A DNA stretch of 64,000 bases from Draconibacterium sp. (GCA_011620585.1 WOYV01000070.1:1-64000), one strand, 5' to 3'. Positions 54,121-63,197 are shown, counted from the first letter of the stretch. Made by a program: numbers and translations. The notes: generated by a model not told the origin, from the letters alone.

Positions 54121-54158
54121 ATAGAACTAACTGTGCAGTAAAATTAGGAATACCAATC

Positions 54159-54815
54159 CTAATTCAGATCAAATATTTTTGTAAACACTTCGTCGTTAAC
54201 CAATTTGGCAGTCAACACAAATTGTTTGATGCCTTCTTCTTTTAAATCAGAAAGATCGTAGCGAAATTCGCGGGTAAACCAGGCTTTGCATAAATCGTCG
54301 TTGGCATTGTGTCTGATCTCGAAAGAAGCTATGGTTTCGTTTCCGGGTGTCCATGGGTTCATTCTGGCCAGGTCGATGGTATGTTCGCGGCATCCTCCAC
54401 TATAGGATACTTTAAAATACAGACAATCGCCATCAAGATAAGCTTCGTGTAAATAAACCGGATCGCGGGCAAGACTGTCATAGTTTTCGAAGTACAGATC
54501 GACATACGAAGCGCACGATAATTCTTCGATGTACGAAATTTCGCAAGGCACTCCTTCGTCACAGCCATTGTTTACGCTTTTCAATTCGGTGAAATCTACC
54601 AACACGCGTTGGCCCTGGGCAAAAACAAAACTATCAGGGTAGTACATCGGCTGTATTCTTAACCCGTTATCGAGTTCAATCACAATGCGACAATCTCCGG
54701 TGCCGGCATAATCAAGTACAACGCCGGTATCGCTAAGTGTTGTACTGTTGATAGTTTCGTCGTTGCACGAAACGATAAACAAAAACAAGGATAATATAAG
54801 GATTACTTGTTTCAT
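54159..54815 (-). CDS. Lipoprotein, NigD-like
   Basis: 218 residues from ATG 54815. Lipobox C17 (LFIVSC). Residues about 35-80 (GDCRIVIELDNGLRIQPMYYPDSFVFAQGQRVLVDFTEL) resemble the OB-like first domain of NigD-like lipoproteins; the C-terminal half has SYIEEL..C, SGGCREHTID and FTREFRYDLSDL, a beta-sandwich pattern. There are seven Cys besides the lipid anchor, so disulfides are likely. It is 40 bases downstream of the serpin gene on the same strand. Function unknown. Confidence 0.6.
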   Translation of the reverse strand: MKQVILILSLFLFIVSCNDETINSTTLSDTGVVLDYAGTGDCRIVIELDNGLRIQPMYYPDSFVFAQGQRVLVDFTELKSVNNGCDEGVPCEISYIEELSCASYVDLYFENYDSLARDPVYLHEAYLDGDCLYFKVSYSGGCREHTIDLARMNPWTPGNETIASFEIRHNANDDLCKAWFTREFRYDLSDLKEEGIKQFVLTAKLVNDEVFTKIFDLN

Positions 54816-54854
54816 GGCTTTCTGACTTTCCCTTATAACGTGCAATTTCGGTTT

Positions 54855-56108
54855 TTAGTCTTCATATTCGGGATTTTGTACCTCGCCGATAAACAAAATG
54901 GCGTGGGTATCTTTTTCGGTAATCGCAAAAACAAACGGACGATCAACCGTAAAGTAGATTTTTTGAGGGCCTTCGGGGCCGACACTGGTTGTTGTGAATA
55001 CAAGTGCCGTTACCGCAGCGGCCTCGGTTCCTGTTTCGTTTACATCGATATACGTCTTGTGAATCGCCGAACTGATAAAAAGATATTCATCTGAAATTTC
55101 TGAGAAATCGGCTTCACTATCGCTAAAAGCTTTTACCATTCCCATATCCTTCAATACTTTTTTTAACCCGGTTTCATAACCAAACTTAAAACGTGGCATG
55201 GTAACTACCACATGATCCTGTTCCTGAAAGCCTGGCGCCCAGTTTTCCCAGTTACCGGCATTTAGTTCGCCAATAATATCTTCTGAAGTTTGACCTTGGC
55301 CCGGGAGCATTACAGCCATGTTGTATTGTCCGTTCCCATAAGGAAGCTGGACGGCGCTGAACAATTTGTTACTGGCATACAGTAATTTGTCCTCCTTATT
55401 CATCATCGGAACTTCCATTTCTGTCCCGTCTTTTTTTGTAAAAGTCCTCATTTTTGTCCCGTCCTCGTCGAAACGCGTCGTCCAGGTTCCATAAAAATAA
55501 ATCGCGTTGAGCAGCGCCATTCGGTCATTTGGTGTTAGTTCATTAAGGATCTTCGTTATTTTATTGTGTGTTTTATCGGCTACCCAGCCGTTTATTGTTT
55601 CCAGCGCAGCAGGGCCCGAAAAATCAAGATCGTCCACTTCGGCATCGTAATAAGTATTATTCAAATCGAGAAAATTTTGTTTTATAGTGAACCCGTTTTT
55701 ATAGAAAATGGCGTTGGCAATTTCAAACACGACATCTTCGTCGAGCGATTGAAGTGCAGCCACCAGCATTTTATACGATATATTGACCTGCTCAGAAGTG
55801 AGGCCATTAAGTTTCATGGCTTCCTCCATTTCTGTTTTAGTATCGCCATCTGCTCCGTTATACGCCATCCCCAGCGCCAGTGAAACACTCAAGGGCGAAA
55901 CCATGATGTTGTCTTCGGTGCTGTTTTGTCTTATTTTCTGAAATAATTCGAGACCAAAGGCATTATTGGCTTCAACCAGTTGAGCCGATTTGCTGTCGAG
56001 ATCAATTTTCTTGTCCTCGTTGGGTTGGGTGCTAAGCTCATTGCACGAGGCAAAACCAATCAGTAATACGACACTCAGAATAAAGGATGTTAATTTCATT
56101 GTTTTCAT
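54855..56108 (-). CDS. Lipoprotein serpin (serine/cysteine protease inhibitor)
   Basis: 417 residues. Lipobox C22 (GFASC) gives a membrane anchor. The full serpin fold follows: NIMVSPLSVSLALGMAYNGADGDTKTEM, AIYFYGTWTTRFD, QVVL-type VQLPYGNGQYNMAVMLPG, and the C-terminal FTVDRPFVFAITEKDTHAILFIGEV. The reactive-loop hinge is ETGTEAAAVTALVF, with small residues as in inhibitory serpins. Counting from the hinge Glu, P1-P1' falls near Thr-Ser in FTTTS. It probably protects the cell surface against foreign or own proteases. ATG at 56108 or 56099. Confidence 0.92.
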   Translation of the reverse strand: MKTMKLTSFILSVVLLIGFASCNELSTQPNEDKKIDLDSKSAQLVEANNAFGLELFQKIRQNSTEDNIMVSPLSVSLALGMAYNGADGDTKTEMEEAMKLNGLTSEQVNISYKMLVAALQSLDEDVVFEIANAIFYKNGFTIKQNFLDLNNTYYDAEVDDLDFSGPAALETINGWVADKTHNKITKILNELTPNDRMALLNAIYFYGTWTTRFDEDGTKMRTFTKKDGTEMEVPMMNKEDKLLYASNKLFSAVQLPYGNGQYNMAVMLPGQGQTSEDIIGELNAGNWENWAPGFQEQDHVVVTMPRFKFGYETGLKKVLKDMGMVKAFSDSEADFSEISDEYLFISSAIHKTYIDVNETGTEAAAVTALVFTTTSVGPEGPQKIYFTVDRPFVFAITEKDTHAILFIGEVQNPEYED

Positions 56109-56369
56109 TATTGTTTGTTTTTAAATTTTAGCGATTAATTTGTTTAATAGATGCTTTTGCCAGGTAAAAGGTTGCGTAACTACTTTTTAAAAGTTATTTG
56201 TAAGTTAGAAAGCTACGGTATAAAACCGAAAATCAGAATGTGTTAAAAATTATCTCCGCCACGCAACCTTTCTGTCAACACCTTCGTCTTATTCATGATT
56301 TTAGAAAATAACCGTGCAGCAATAAGGCAAATGGTGGAAGGTTCCGGTAAAGTAAACGGCATTATTCCT

Positions 56370-56377
56370 TACTTTTG
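56370..56377 (+). promoter_or_regulatory. -7 box upstream of the ECF sigma gene
   Basis: TACTTTTG fits TAnnTTTG and lies 20 bases before the TTG start at 56398. The gap 56109-56397 holds nothing else I can identify. Confidence 0.45.
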
Positions 56378-56397
56378 TGGCACATTTGCTTTGAATT

Positions 56398-56955
56398 TTG
56401 GAAGACCTGAAACAAATAATAAACGAATGTGCCTCGGGAAATATCAAGGCGCAGGAAATACTCTACCGGACATTTGCACCCAGGATGTTTGGAGTGTGCC
56501 TGCGTTATGCCAAGGATCGTACCGAAGCAGAGGATAACTTACAGGAAGGATTTATTAAGATATTTTTGAATATCAAAAGTTTCAGGCACGAAGGTTCTTT
56601 TGAAGGTTGGATGAGGCGGATAATGGTAAATGTTTCGCTCGAGAAATTCAGAAAGGAGCAAATGATGTATCCGGTTGAAGATTTGGCACGACATCACGAT
56701 TCGAAATTATCGGATGATATTTTAGCTGAAATATCGGCGCAGGAACTCTTGCTTGTAATCCAGGAACTGCCGCCGCGTTACAAAATGGTGTTTAACCTGT
56801 TTGTAATGGAGGGAATGAGTCATGACGAAATCAGCCGCGAGATGAACATTTCGGTTGGAACTTCGAAATCGAACCTCGCACGTTCGAGAGATATATTGAA
56901 AAATAAGGTGAAAAAGCTTTATGGTGAAGCAAAAAAGAATAACAACACAGCCTGA
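56398..56955 (+). CDS. ECF-type sigma factor, TTG start
   Basis: 185 residues. Region 2 (ILYRTFAPRMFGVCLRYAKDRTEAEDNLQEGFIKIFLNIKSF) and region 4 (ELPPRYKMVFNLFVMEGMSHDEISREMNISVGTSKSNLARSRDILKNKV) are clear. The conserved first helix needs a start before residue 10, and the frame has a TGA two codons upstream of 56398, so TTG at 56398 is the only possible start. Its stop overlaps the next ATG by one base (TGATG). It directs RNA polymerase to promoters that cannot be named from here. Confidence 0.88.
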   Translation: MEDLKQIINECASGNIKAQEILYRTFAPRMFGVCLRYAKDRTEAEDNLQEGFIKIFLNIKSFRHEGSFEGWMRRIMVNVSLEKFRKEQMMYPVEDLARHHDSKLSDDILAEISAQELLLVIQELPPRYKMVFNLFVMEGMSHDEISREMNISVGTSKSNLARSRDILKNKVKKLYGEAKKNNNTA

Positions 56956-58373
56956 TGAGCGATAAATTAAATAGCGACAAAGCGATCCGCGAGAAGTTCG
57001 AAAGCTATTCGGTGGAGCCTCCGGCATATCTGTGGAAAGCCATTAGCGAACAAATGGAAGCCAGGCGTAAGAAAAAGCGCATGGTTTACATTGGCTGGAT
57101 TTCGGCTGCCGCTGTGGTGGTGATTGCATTTATGGCAGGCTGGTTACTTAATCAACCCCGCAAAACGCTTGTTCCACAAATGGTTGAACAACAAGAAACG
57201 ACAGGCCAAACACAGGGCCTTGTTGATACGAATGCTGTATTTATGTCGGAGGAAATTGTAAATCAGCAACAAGTAGCAATTATCGCTAAGTCGGATGTTC
57301 AAAAGGAAATGGGGAAAGTTTCCGCTTCTTCGTTTCAACATAATACGGGTGTTGTAACAACACAAAACCCGGTATCCGAAGATCGCGTAGTAGTGAAGAG
57401 CCAGGCCTTTGCTCTAATCACTTCAAAAAATGCAGATGTGAGCCAGGACGAAACGACATCTTTGGAATTAACCGGAAAGTTAAAAAGGGCAACAATCTCG
57501 ACGAAATTATCAAATAGCGATCGAATGTTGATTGCAGCCAACAGTAAAAATAAAGACGAAGAGCCTGCTAATGAAACCGGATGGATCCTGGGTGCACATA
57601 TTTCTCCGGGATATTCTTCACATACTTCCTCTTATTCACCGGCTTATCAGCAAAATATGAATTCGAATATGTCGGGAGGAACTAAAAATACAGGGTGGGG
57701 AATGTCGGTTCAATACAAAACGGGCAAGAAGCTTCGTATCGAAAGTGGAGTATATTATGCGCAAAACACACAAAGTCCCACTCACTCGGGAAATATTTTT
57801 GCTTCATTTCCGTCATTCGATTATTTGTCGGGAAATGAAACAGTAAATACGGGTGATGCTGTATTTTCAAATACCGTTACCTTGCGTCAGGACGGAATGG
57901 TGATGAATAGCACTGCCGGAGTAGTAACTGTGAGCCAGACTCCGGCTGGCGCCGAATTAACGGCGAAAAATGATGCGCAAAGTGGGGCCGGGATGGTAAC
58001 CCTTACGGCGAATGGTGAGTTTACGCAGGAATTCGATTTTGTTGAAATACCCTTTTTTCTTAGATATCGTTTAGTTGACAAAAAACTCGGAATCGATGTG
58101 GTTGGAGGATTGAACGCCGGAATTATTATCGGGAACAATGCTTATCTCAGCAATCAGAACGGAAAACAAAATATTGGCGCCACCGAGGATATTTCAACCC
58201 TTAATCTCTCAGGAACCGTTGGAATGGGACTGAATTATGCTTTAGGCCGCCATTTCTCACTGGCACTCGAACCGCGTTTCAATTATTATCTGAACTCGAT
58301 CAATACCAATCCTGAAGTCGATTACAAACCGTATCGTTTTGGACTGTTTACCGGAGTTTACTACCAGTTTTAA
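56955..58373 (+). CDS. Anti-sigma-like membrane protein with C-terminal beta-barrel-like domain
   Basis: 472 residues. Residues 1-40 (IREKFESYSVEPPAYLWKAISEQMEARRK) resemble the cytoplasmic helix found in Bacteroidota proteins encoded after ECF sigma genes. One membrane segment follows (about 46-64: MVYIGWISAAAVVVIAFMAGWLL). Residues about 65-205 are a low-complexity linker, and residues about 210-472 look like an outer-membrane beta-barrel: alternating strands (AHISPGYSSHTSSYSPAYQ; FVEIPFFLRYRLVDKKLGIDVVGGLNAGI) and the end FGLFTGVYYQF. It could join inner-membrane anti-sigma control with envelope sensing; that is inference. Confidence 0.7.
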   Translation: MSDKLNSDKAIREKFESYSVEPPAYLWKAISEQMEARRKKKRMVYIGWISAAAVVVIAFMAGWLLNQPRKTLVPQMVEQQETTGQTQGLVDTNAVFMSEEIVNQQQVAIIAKSDVQKEMGKVSASSFQHNTGVVTTQNPVSEDRVVVKSQAFALITSKNADVSQDETTSLELTGKLKRATISTKLSNSDRMLIAANSKNKDEEPANETGWILGAHISPGYSSHTSSYSPAYQQNMNSNMSGGTKNTGWGMSVQYKTGKKLRIESGVYYAQNTQSPTHSGNIFASFPSFDYLSGNETVNTGDAVFSNTVTLRQDGMVMNSTAGVVTVSQTPAGAELTAKNDAQSGAGMVTLTANGEFTQEFDFVEIPFFLRYRLVDKKLGIDVVGGLNAGIIIGNNAYLSNQNGKQNIGATEDISTLNLSGTVGMGLNYALGRHFSLALEPRFNYYLNSINTNPEVDYKPYRFGLFTGVYYQF

Positions 58374-58473
58374 CTTAGGTGGATTGTGAAATTCCGGGAG
58401 AAAAGTGCCTTCTGCAAGTCAATCGTTTTACTTTTTAATAAACCTTTATCTCGGGATCAAATTAACAAGAATA

Positions 58474-58955
58474 CTATTTCAGAAATTCTTCAACTGTGGT
58501 AACTTTTGCATGGCTTTTTAAAGTCGCCAGTGTAGAAAGATGAACATCTTTAGCCGCAATGGTTGTATCTCCAAACTTCAGATCACGGGTGGCGCAGGCA
58601 TCTTCCAGAACTGTACACTGATAACCCAGGTCATGAGCAGCGCGGGTTCCTCCTTCGAGGCACATGTGTGTTTGCATGCCAACAAGTACAACATATTTAA
58701 TAGGATGGTTTTGTAAATATTTCCGCCGGGCTCGTGGGCATGTTTTACGTGCACAACCAGGCCATGATTTTCGCGGAAATAATCCAGTACTTTTTTTGCT
58801 TGTCCTGCCGCTTGTTCAGGTTCCACCAAAGGTAAATCACCACCGGGGAAATAGAAATCCTGTATGTCTATGAGGATCAATGCAGTTGAGTCGAGTTTCT
58901 GAGCAAAAGTGTTCAACGAGAATAGTGCGAATATAAGAAGAAGTAGTTTTTTCAT
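58474..58955 (-). pseudogene. Exported isochorismatase-family hydrolase with internal deletion and frameshift
   Basis: The 5' part (from ATG 58955) encodes a signal peptide (ends TFAQ), the Asp motif ALILIDIQDFYFPGG, and VHVKHAHEPGG. The frame then shifts; the other frame continues NHPIKYVVLVGMQTHMCLEGGTRAAHDLGY, with the nucleophile Cys, to EEFLK at 58474. Family members have about 25-30 more residues between these blocks, including the catalytic Lys. So about 75-90 bases are missing, and the frame is lost too. The gene cannot make a complete Asp-Lys-Cys triad. Confidence 0.8.
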
Positions 58956-58972
58956 AATTATTTGTTTTAACG

Positions 58973-59158
58973 GTGGTGGTATGGTTAGTATGGGATCGCG
59001 GGCCTTTTGCCAGTCAAGTTACCACAACATTTGAAGTGGGTTACTACACCCCGAAAACCATTGAAGCCTTTATTAACTATACCGCGCGTGTTACAAGCTG
59101 GCCGTTTTCGTTATTCTATATTGATTTCCGCTTCAAATTGGATTCTCATTTTATATTT
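58973..59158 (+). other. Possible coding remnant, origin unknown
   Basis: From 58973 the plus strand is open for 61 codons with chromosomal-type codon use: WDRGPFASQVTTTFEVGYYTPKTIEAF, then INYTARVTSWPFSLFYIDF. It reads like the end of a larger protein but I recognise no family. It has no N-terminal part and overlaps the 3' end of the nuclease gene on the other strand, so it is probably debris next to an insertion. Confidence 0.3.
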
Positions 59159-59614
59159 TGAACTAAAATATTCGCGCTGTTCTGCATTTGACTCATGAAA
59201 AGATGGAAATCTATTTTTCCGGTTTGCTACTATTGCTTTTCGTTTTTTAAAACCAAAATAATAATCAGGATTTTCATCAATCAATCTTTTTATTGTGCTT
59301 TCTATCTGAGAAAGTCCTTCTGCCTGCCATTTGTCTCTTTTATTTTTTAATTCAATAAAAAACAAATTTGATTCATAACACAACATCGCGTCACAACGAT
59401 TGTCCATTTCACCATTTGGTCTATTAATAATTATACAATTGTCAATAGCAGTAAAAAGTATATCAACTTCTCTTTCATTAGTAACCCTGGCATTGCATAA
59501 GTCGGAATTGTATTCGATAATCTTTGCGGGAGTTTTATCTTCTGCGTCATAAATACCGAATTTCCTATCTTTTACCAAAATCTGACAAGATTTCTCTTGA
59601 AAATTTACGCTCAT
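59111..59614 (-). CDS. PD-(D/E)XK-like nuclease partner of an ATPase
   Basis: 167 residues. The core reads CDAMLCYESNLFFIELKNKRDKW with D75, then E88-x-K90, followed by GLSQIESTIK (Q103), the D...ExK...Q layout of the PD-(D/E)XK nuclease fold. No other domain is present. Its ATG overlaps the TGA of the ATPase gene (4 bases), so the two proteins are made together. Composition is clearly AT-richer than the neighbouring core genes. By analogy with ATPase-nuclease pairs it is a likely effector of a defence module; I do not recognise it as a named system. Confidence 0.7.
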   Translation of the reverse strand: MSVNFQEKSCQILVKDRKFGIYDAEDKTPAKIIEYNSDLCNARVTNEREVDILFTAIDNCIIINRPNGEMDNRCDAMLCYESNLFFIELKNKRDKWQAEGLSQIESTIKRLIDENPDYYFGFKKRKAIVANRKNRFPSFHESNAEQREYFSSKYKMRIQFEAEINIE

Positions 59615-60852
59615 AATTCTTCTTCAATTTCTAAAAGTGAGTCGTAAAGTTGATTAACCTCTCCAAGAGAAATGTTAAGGTAATTCTTGTCAGATGGAAT
59701 ACCTTCAAATTTACCTAGCGCATTAATAGTTCCCTTTTTCTCATCCAATTCATAAATAGCTAAATCGCTTGCAACAACAGTTGATGACATTGGTACAATT
59801 TCATTCGTTTGAGAAAATTCAGTGTCCTTTAATTTAAAACCTTTTTCAGTCAATGATTTAAATAATTTTTCAGCTTTTACTGCTAAAGTGAGATAATTTA
59901 TTAAATATGGACTATGTGTTGTCATAATTAATTTATTCCCTTTGCTCTGATTATTGAACTCCATCAGGCAGTTCAGCATTTGTTGTTGAGATGTTGGAAA
60001 CAAATTCTGCTCCGGTTCTTCTACAATATTGATAAAGCATTTATTAAAATATCTTGCTTTAACCGATTTTGTTAGTTTATTTTTATCCTTGTCGGATAAA
60101 GAATTATCGTTCATAATTGCCATTATTTCATTTGAGAATCGTACTGCCTGAGTTACAGTCAATTCTTTTTTTATTGTTTCTTCTCCTTTTTTCATTAATA
60201 AAGAAAGATTTTTTGAGACGAGAAATAATGGGATGAATGACTGAAGTCCGCTGGAAGCTTCGAGCAACCTTATTCTGTAATCATCTCCAACAACATAAGA
60301 TAAATCTTCATCTGCATCATATTCGTATGAATATCCTTTTAATGGTAAACTGACTTTCTTTGCACTTTCCTTTTGTGCCTTTCTTAATTCTTCAGCAAAT
60401 GTGAATAAATTATCAGGTAGTCCTTTAACATTGAACGCATCGCTGATTGTACTCAAAAAATTCCTTTCTGAAGGAACATACATAATCTTAGGAACGATAT
60501 ATGAATTGCTCCGAATCTCGGTGACAACTGGATATTGCATCGACCTGTCACAAAGTATATGATACTTCTCTCCGGTATATTCTATGTAAGAATTATTTTT
60601 AAAATAATTATGAATTTTCTGGTATTGGAGGAAATTCTTAAACATGTGAAAAGAGAGTTTCCCTTTTTCAATATCTCCTCTATTCATGGCTTTTTCAATC
60701 CAACTTAATGTTGAAAAAACCTTCGCAACCGTACTTTTTCCGCTGCCTTGGTTGCCTATAAATATGGTGACTTTTTTAATATCTATCCAGCCGTCGTTAT
60801 CCAGCATTCCTTCTTTGATGGGACCGAAATTTTTTATTCTTATTTTGCTCAT
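59611..60852 (-). CDS. AAA/SMC-type ATPase of a two-gene module
   Basis: 413 residues. It starts MSKIRIKNFGPIKEG, the typical OLD/RecF-like N-terminus. Walker A GNQGSGKST (33-41), ABC-type signature EASSGLQS (198-205), Walker B FINIVEEPE (273-281) and the H-loop TTHSPYL (311-317) are all present. No TOPRIM or HNH domain follows, so it is shorter than OLD or GajA. The coil between the P-loop and signature is short. It is followed by the PD-(D/E)XK gene with an ATGA overlap. A possible -7 box, TACTTTTG, is at 60881-60874. Probably a sensor or regulator for the nuclease. Confidence 0.8.
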   Translation of the reverse strand: MSKIRIKNFGPIKEGMLDNDGWIDIKKVTIFIGNQGSGKSTVAKVFSTLSWIEKAMNRGDIEKGKLSFHMFKNFLQYQKIHNYFKNNSYIEYTGEKYHILCDRSMQYPVVTEIRSNSYIVPKIMYVPSERNFLSTISDAFNVKGLPDNLFTFAEELRKAQKESAKKVSLPLKGYSYEYDADEDLSYVVGDDYRIRLLEASSGLQSFIPLFLVSKNLSLLMKKGEETIKKELTVTQAVRFSNEIMAIMNDNSLSDKDKNKLTKSVKARYFNKCFINIVEEPEQNLFPTSQQQMLNCLMEFNNQSKGNKLIMTTHSPYLINYLTLAVKAEKLFKSLTEKGFKLKDTEFSQTNEIVPMSSTVVASDLAIYELDEKKGTINALGKFEGIPSDKNYLNISLGEVNQLYDSLLEIEEEL

Positions 60853-61110
60853 ATCCTATGTTTTCTATCTTTACAAAAGTAATTCATTTCTTTACATACC
60901 TATAAGATGAAAAAACTCTTTTCATTGTCATTGTGTCGTTGTCTTTTTTTTCGGCTTGTATGTCAGTGATATATTTGTTTTTAAGTTTTTGTAAACCTTT
61001 GTAAATACTTACAAGTGAATGCTAATTTATTAAAAATCAGTGCAATAAAAAATAAGGACAGATAAATAGAATTTCGTACGGAACCAAACTGAAGACAGGA
61101 AGAAAGACAT
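60853..61110. other. Intergenic region upstream of the ATPase pair
   Basis: It contains the presumed promoter of the ATPase gene and, at 60907 on the plus strand, ATGAAAAAACTC followed in a shifted frame by a lipoprotein-signal-like LFIVIVSLSFFSAC. The frame then ends within 20 codons, so this is at most a remnant. Nothing else is seen. Confidence 0.35.
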
Positions 61111-61140
61111 AAAAAAGGCGCTTCCGAAAACGAAAGCACC
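61111..61140 (-). terminator. Terminator of transketolase
   Basis: On the minus strand GGTGCTTTCG (61140-61131), TTTT, CGGAAGCGCC (61126-61117), then six T. It is 27 bases past the stop. Confidence 0.8.
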
Positions 61141-61166
61141 TTTCCACTCTATTTATTTTGTTCCAA

Positions 61167-63197
61167 TTAAGCTAACATCTCTTTTACTTGTTGGTAAACA
61201 TTCTCGCCATTAAAACCAAGTTTATTATCGAGAACCGAATAGGGAGCAGAGAATCCAAATGAATCGAGTCCCCAGATTTTACCGTTTTCGCCAACCAATC
61301 CGGCAAGCGTTACCGGCAACCCGGCTGTCATTCCAAAACGCGGGATACCAACAGGTAAAACATCGTTTTGATATTCTTTTGGCTGGTTACGGAAAACGCC
61401 TTCCGAAGGAACCGAAACCACCTGTACTTTTAGCCCATCTTTTTCTGTCAATAAAGCGGCGCCATCTACAAGAGTGGTAACTTCCGAGCCGCTTGCCAGT
61501 AACACTACATCGGGTGTTCCTTCAGGTTTCAGTACAATGTAAGCTCCTTTTTCCGCTTGCAGGGCTGTTTGGTAAGCATCGCCTTCCACCGGCAAATTCT
61601 TAATGTTTTGTCTCGAAAGAATCAGTGCCGAAGGAGTGTGCGTATTTTCAAGCGCCATTTTCCATGCAACCGTAGTTTCATTTACATCGGCCGGACGAAG
61701 CACCAACGCGCTGTTGTGTCCTTTGTGGTTTTTCAGTTTTTCCATCAAACGGATCTGGGCTTCCTGTTCTACAGGTTGGTGAGTAGGTCCGTCCTCTCCC
61801 ACACGGAATGCATCGTGTGTCCATATAAATTTCACGGGAAGTCCCATCAGCGCCGACAGACGGACGGCGGGTTTCATATAATCCGAAAAAACAAAGAAAG
61901 TTCCGCAAGCCGGAATCACACCACCGTGCAGGGCCATCCCATTCATAATCGCTGCCATGGTCAATTCGCTTACGCCAGCCTGGAAGAATGCACCGCTAAA
62001 GTCGCCTTTTGTAAAGGCTTTTGTTTTCTTCAGGAATCCATCAGTTTTATCCGAATTCGAAAGGTCGGCTGATGCCACCACCATGTTTTCGATCTCGCTG
62101 GCAAAAGCTGCCAGAACAGTTGATGAAGCAGCGCGGGTTGCCGAGTTGGCTTTCTGTTCTATCTTGGCAAAATCAAAGGCTGGCGCTTCTTTTGAGAAGA
62201 ATTTAGCGAGTTTGACAGCCAACTCAGGATTGGCTGCTTCCCATTTCGCTTGTTCTGCTTTTTTTGCAGCGGCAACTGCAATCAGTTCTTCAGCACGTTT
62301 ATTATAGAATTCCTTAACTTCTTCGAAGATTACGAATGGATTTTCTGGATCGCCCCCCAGGTTCTTGATCGTATTTTCGAAAGAAGCGCCTGCCTCACCC
62401 AATGGCATGCCATGGGTAGCACACTTGCGTTCGTAATTACTTCCGTCTGCTGTTAATGCGCCTTTACCCATAATAGTTTTCCCAATTATGAGCGTCGGTT
62501 TTTCCTTTTCCGAAATTGCTTCTTTCAGCGCCAGGCGAATTTGTTCGGTGTTGTTTCCTTCAATCGTAATTACTTTCCAGTTCCATGCTTCATATTTTTT
62601 TCCGGTATCTTCCAACGTCACTTCATTTGTTTCGGTAGAAAGCTGAATGTCATTCGAATCATAAAACATTACCAGGTTACTTAATCCTAAGAACCCTGCG
62701 ATACGGCCTGCTCCCTGGGAAATCTCTTCCTGAACCCCACCATCCGAAATAAAAGCAAATGTTTTATGCGCCATCCACTCGCCAAAACGGGCAACCAGAA
62801 AACGTTCGGCAATTGCCGCGCCTACTGCCATCACATGTCCCTGTCCGAGAGGTCCTGATGTGTTTTCAATACCACGTTCAGCGTCTAATTCAGGGTGACC
62901 CGGAGTAATACTTTCCCATTGACGGAAATTTGCCAGGTCTTCCATGCTGTATTTCCCTGCCAATGCCAAAACGCTGTACAACATAGGCGACATGTGCCCG
63001 GGATCAAGGAAAAACCGGTCACGGTTGATCCATGTCATGTCAGATGGATCGTAGTTTAAAAATTCAGAATAAAGAATGTTGATAAAATCAGCTCCGCCCA
63101 TGGCACCGCCCGGGTGACCCGATTTTGCTTTTTCAACCATTGTAGCTGCCAGAATACGGATGTTATCGGCGGCTTTTACTTGAATACTTTTACTCAT
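61167..63197 (-). CDS. tkt: Transketolase
   Basis: 676 residues from ATG 63197. Thiamine-diphosphate enzyme: SGHPGGAMGGADF, the ThDP motif GDG-like ISDGGVQEEISQGAGRIAGF..LSNLVMFYDSNDIQ, and the pyrimidine-domain WTHDAFRVGEDGPTHQPVEQ. It is full length in one chain, unlike the split forms. It moves two-carbon units in the non-oxidative pentose phosphate pathway. TATTTTTG at 63247-63240 is a likely -7 box. Confidence 0.95.
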   Translation of the reverse strand: MSKSIQVKAADNIRILAATMVEKAKSGHPGGAMGGADFINILYSEFLNYDPSDMTWINRDRFFLDPGHMSPMLYSVLALAGKYSMEDLANFRQWESITPGHPELDAERGIENTSGPLGQGHVMAVGAAIAERFLVARFGEWMAHKTFAFISDGGVQEEISQGAGRIAGFLGLSNLVMFYDSNDIQLSTETNEVTLEDTGKKYEAWNWKVITIEGNNTEQIRLALKEAISEKEKPTLIIGKTIMGKGALTADGSNYERKCATHGMPLGEAGASFENTIKNLGGDPENPFVIFEEVKEFYNKRAEELIAVAAAKKAEQAKWEAANPELAVKLAKFFSKEAPAFDFAKIEQKANSATRAASSTVLAAFASEIENMVVASADLSNSDKTDGFLKKTKAFTKGDFSGAFFQAGVSELTMAAIMNGMALHGGVIPACGTFFVFSDYMKPAVRLSALMGLPVKFIWTHDAFRVGEDGPTHQPVEQEAQIRLMEKLKNHKGHNSALVLRPADVNETTVAWKMALENTHTPSALILSRQNIKNLPVEGDAYQTALQAEKGAYIVLKPEGTPDVVLLASGSEVTTLVDGAALLTEKDGLKVQVVSVPSEGVFRNQPKEYQNDVLPVGIPRFGMTAGLPVTLAGLVGENGKIWGLDSFGFSAPYSVLDNKLGFNGENVYQQVKEMLA

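Noticed and set aside
60907-60969. Short lipoprotein gene on the plus strand
   Set aside because: The signal-like sequence needs a frameshift after the third codon and there is no mature protein after it.
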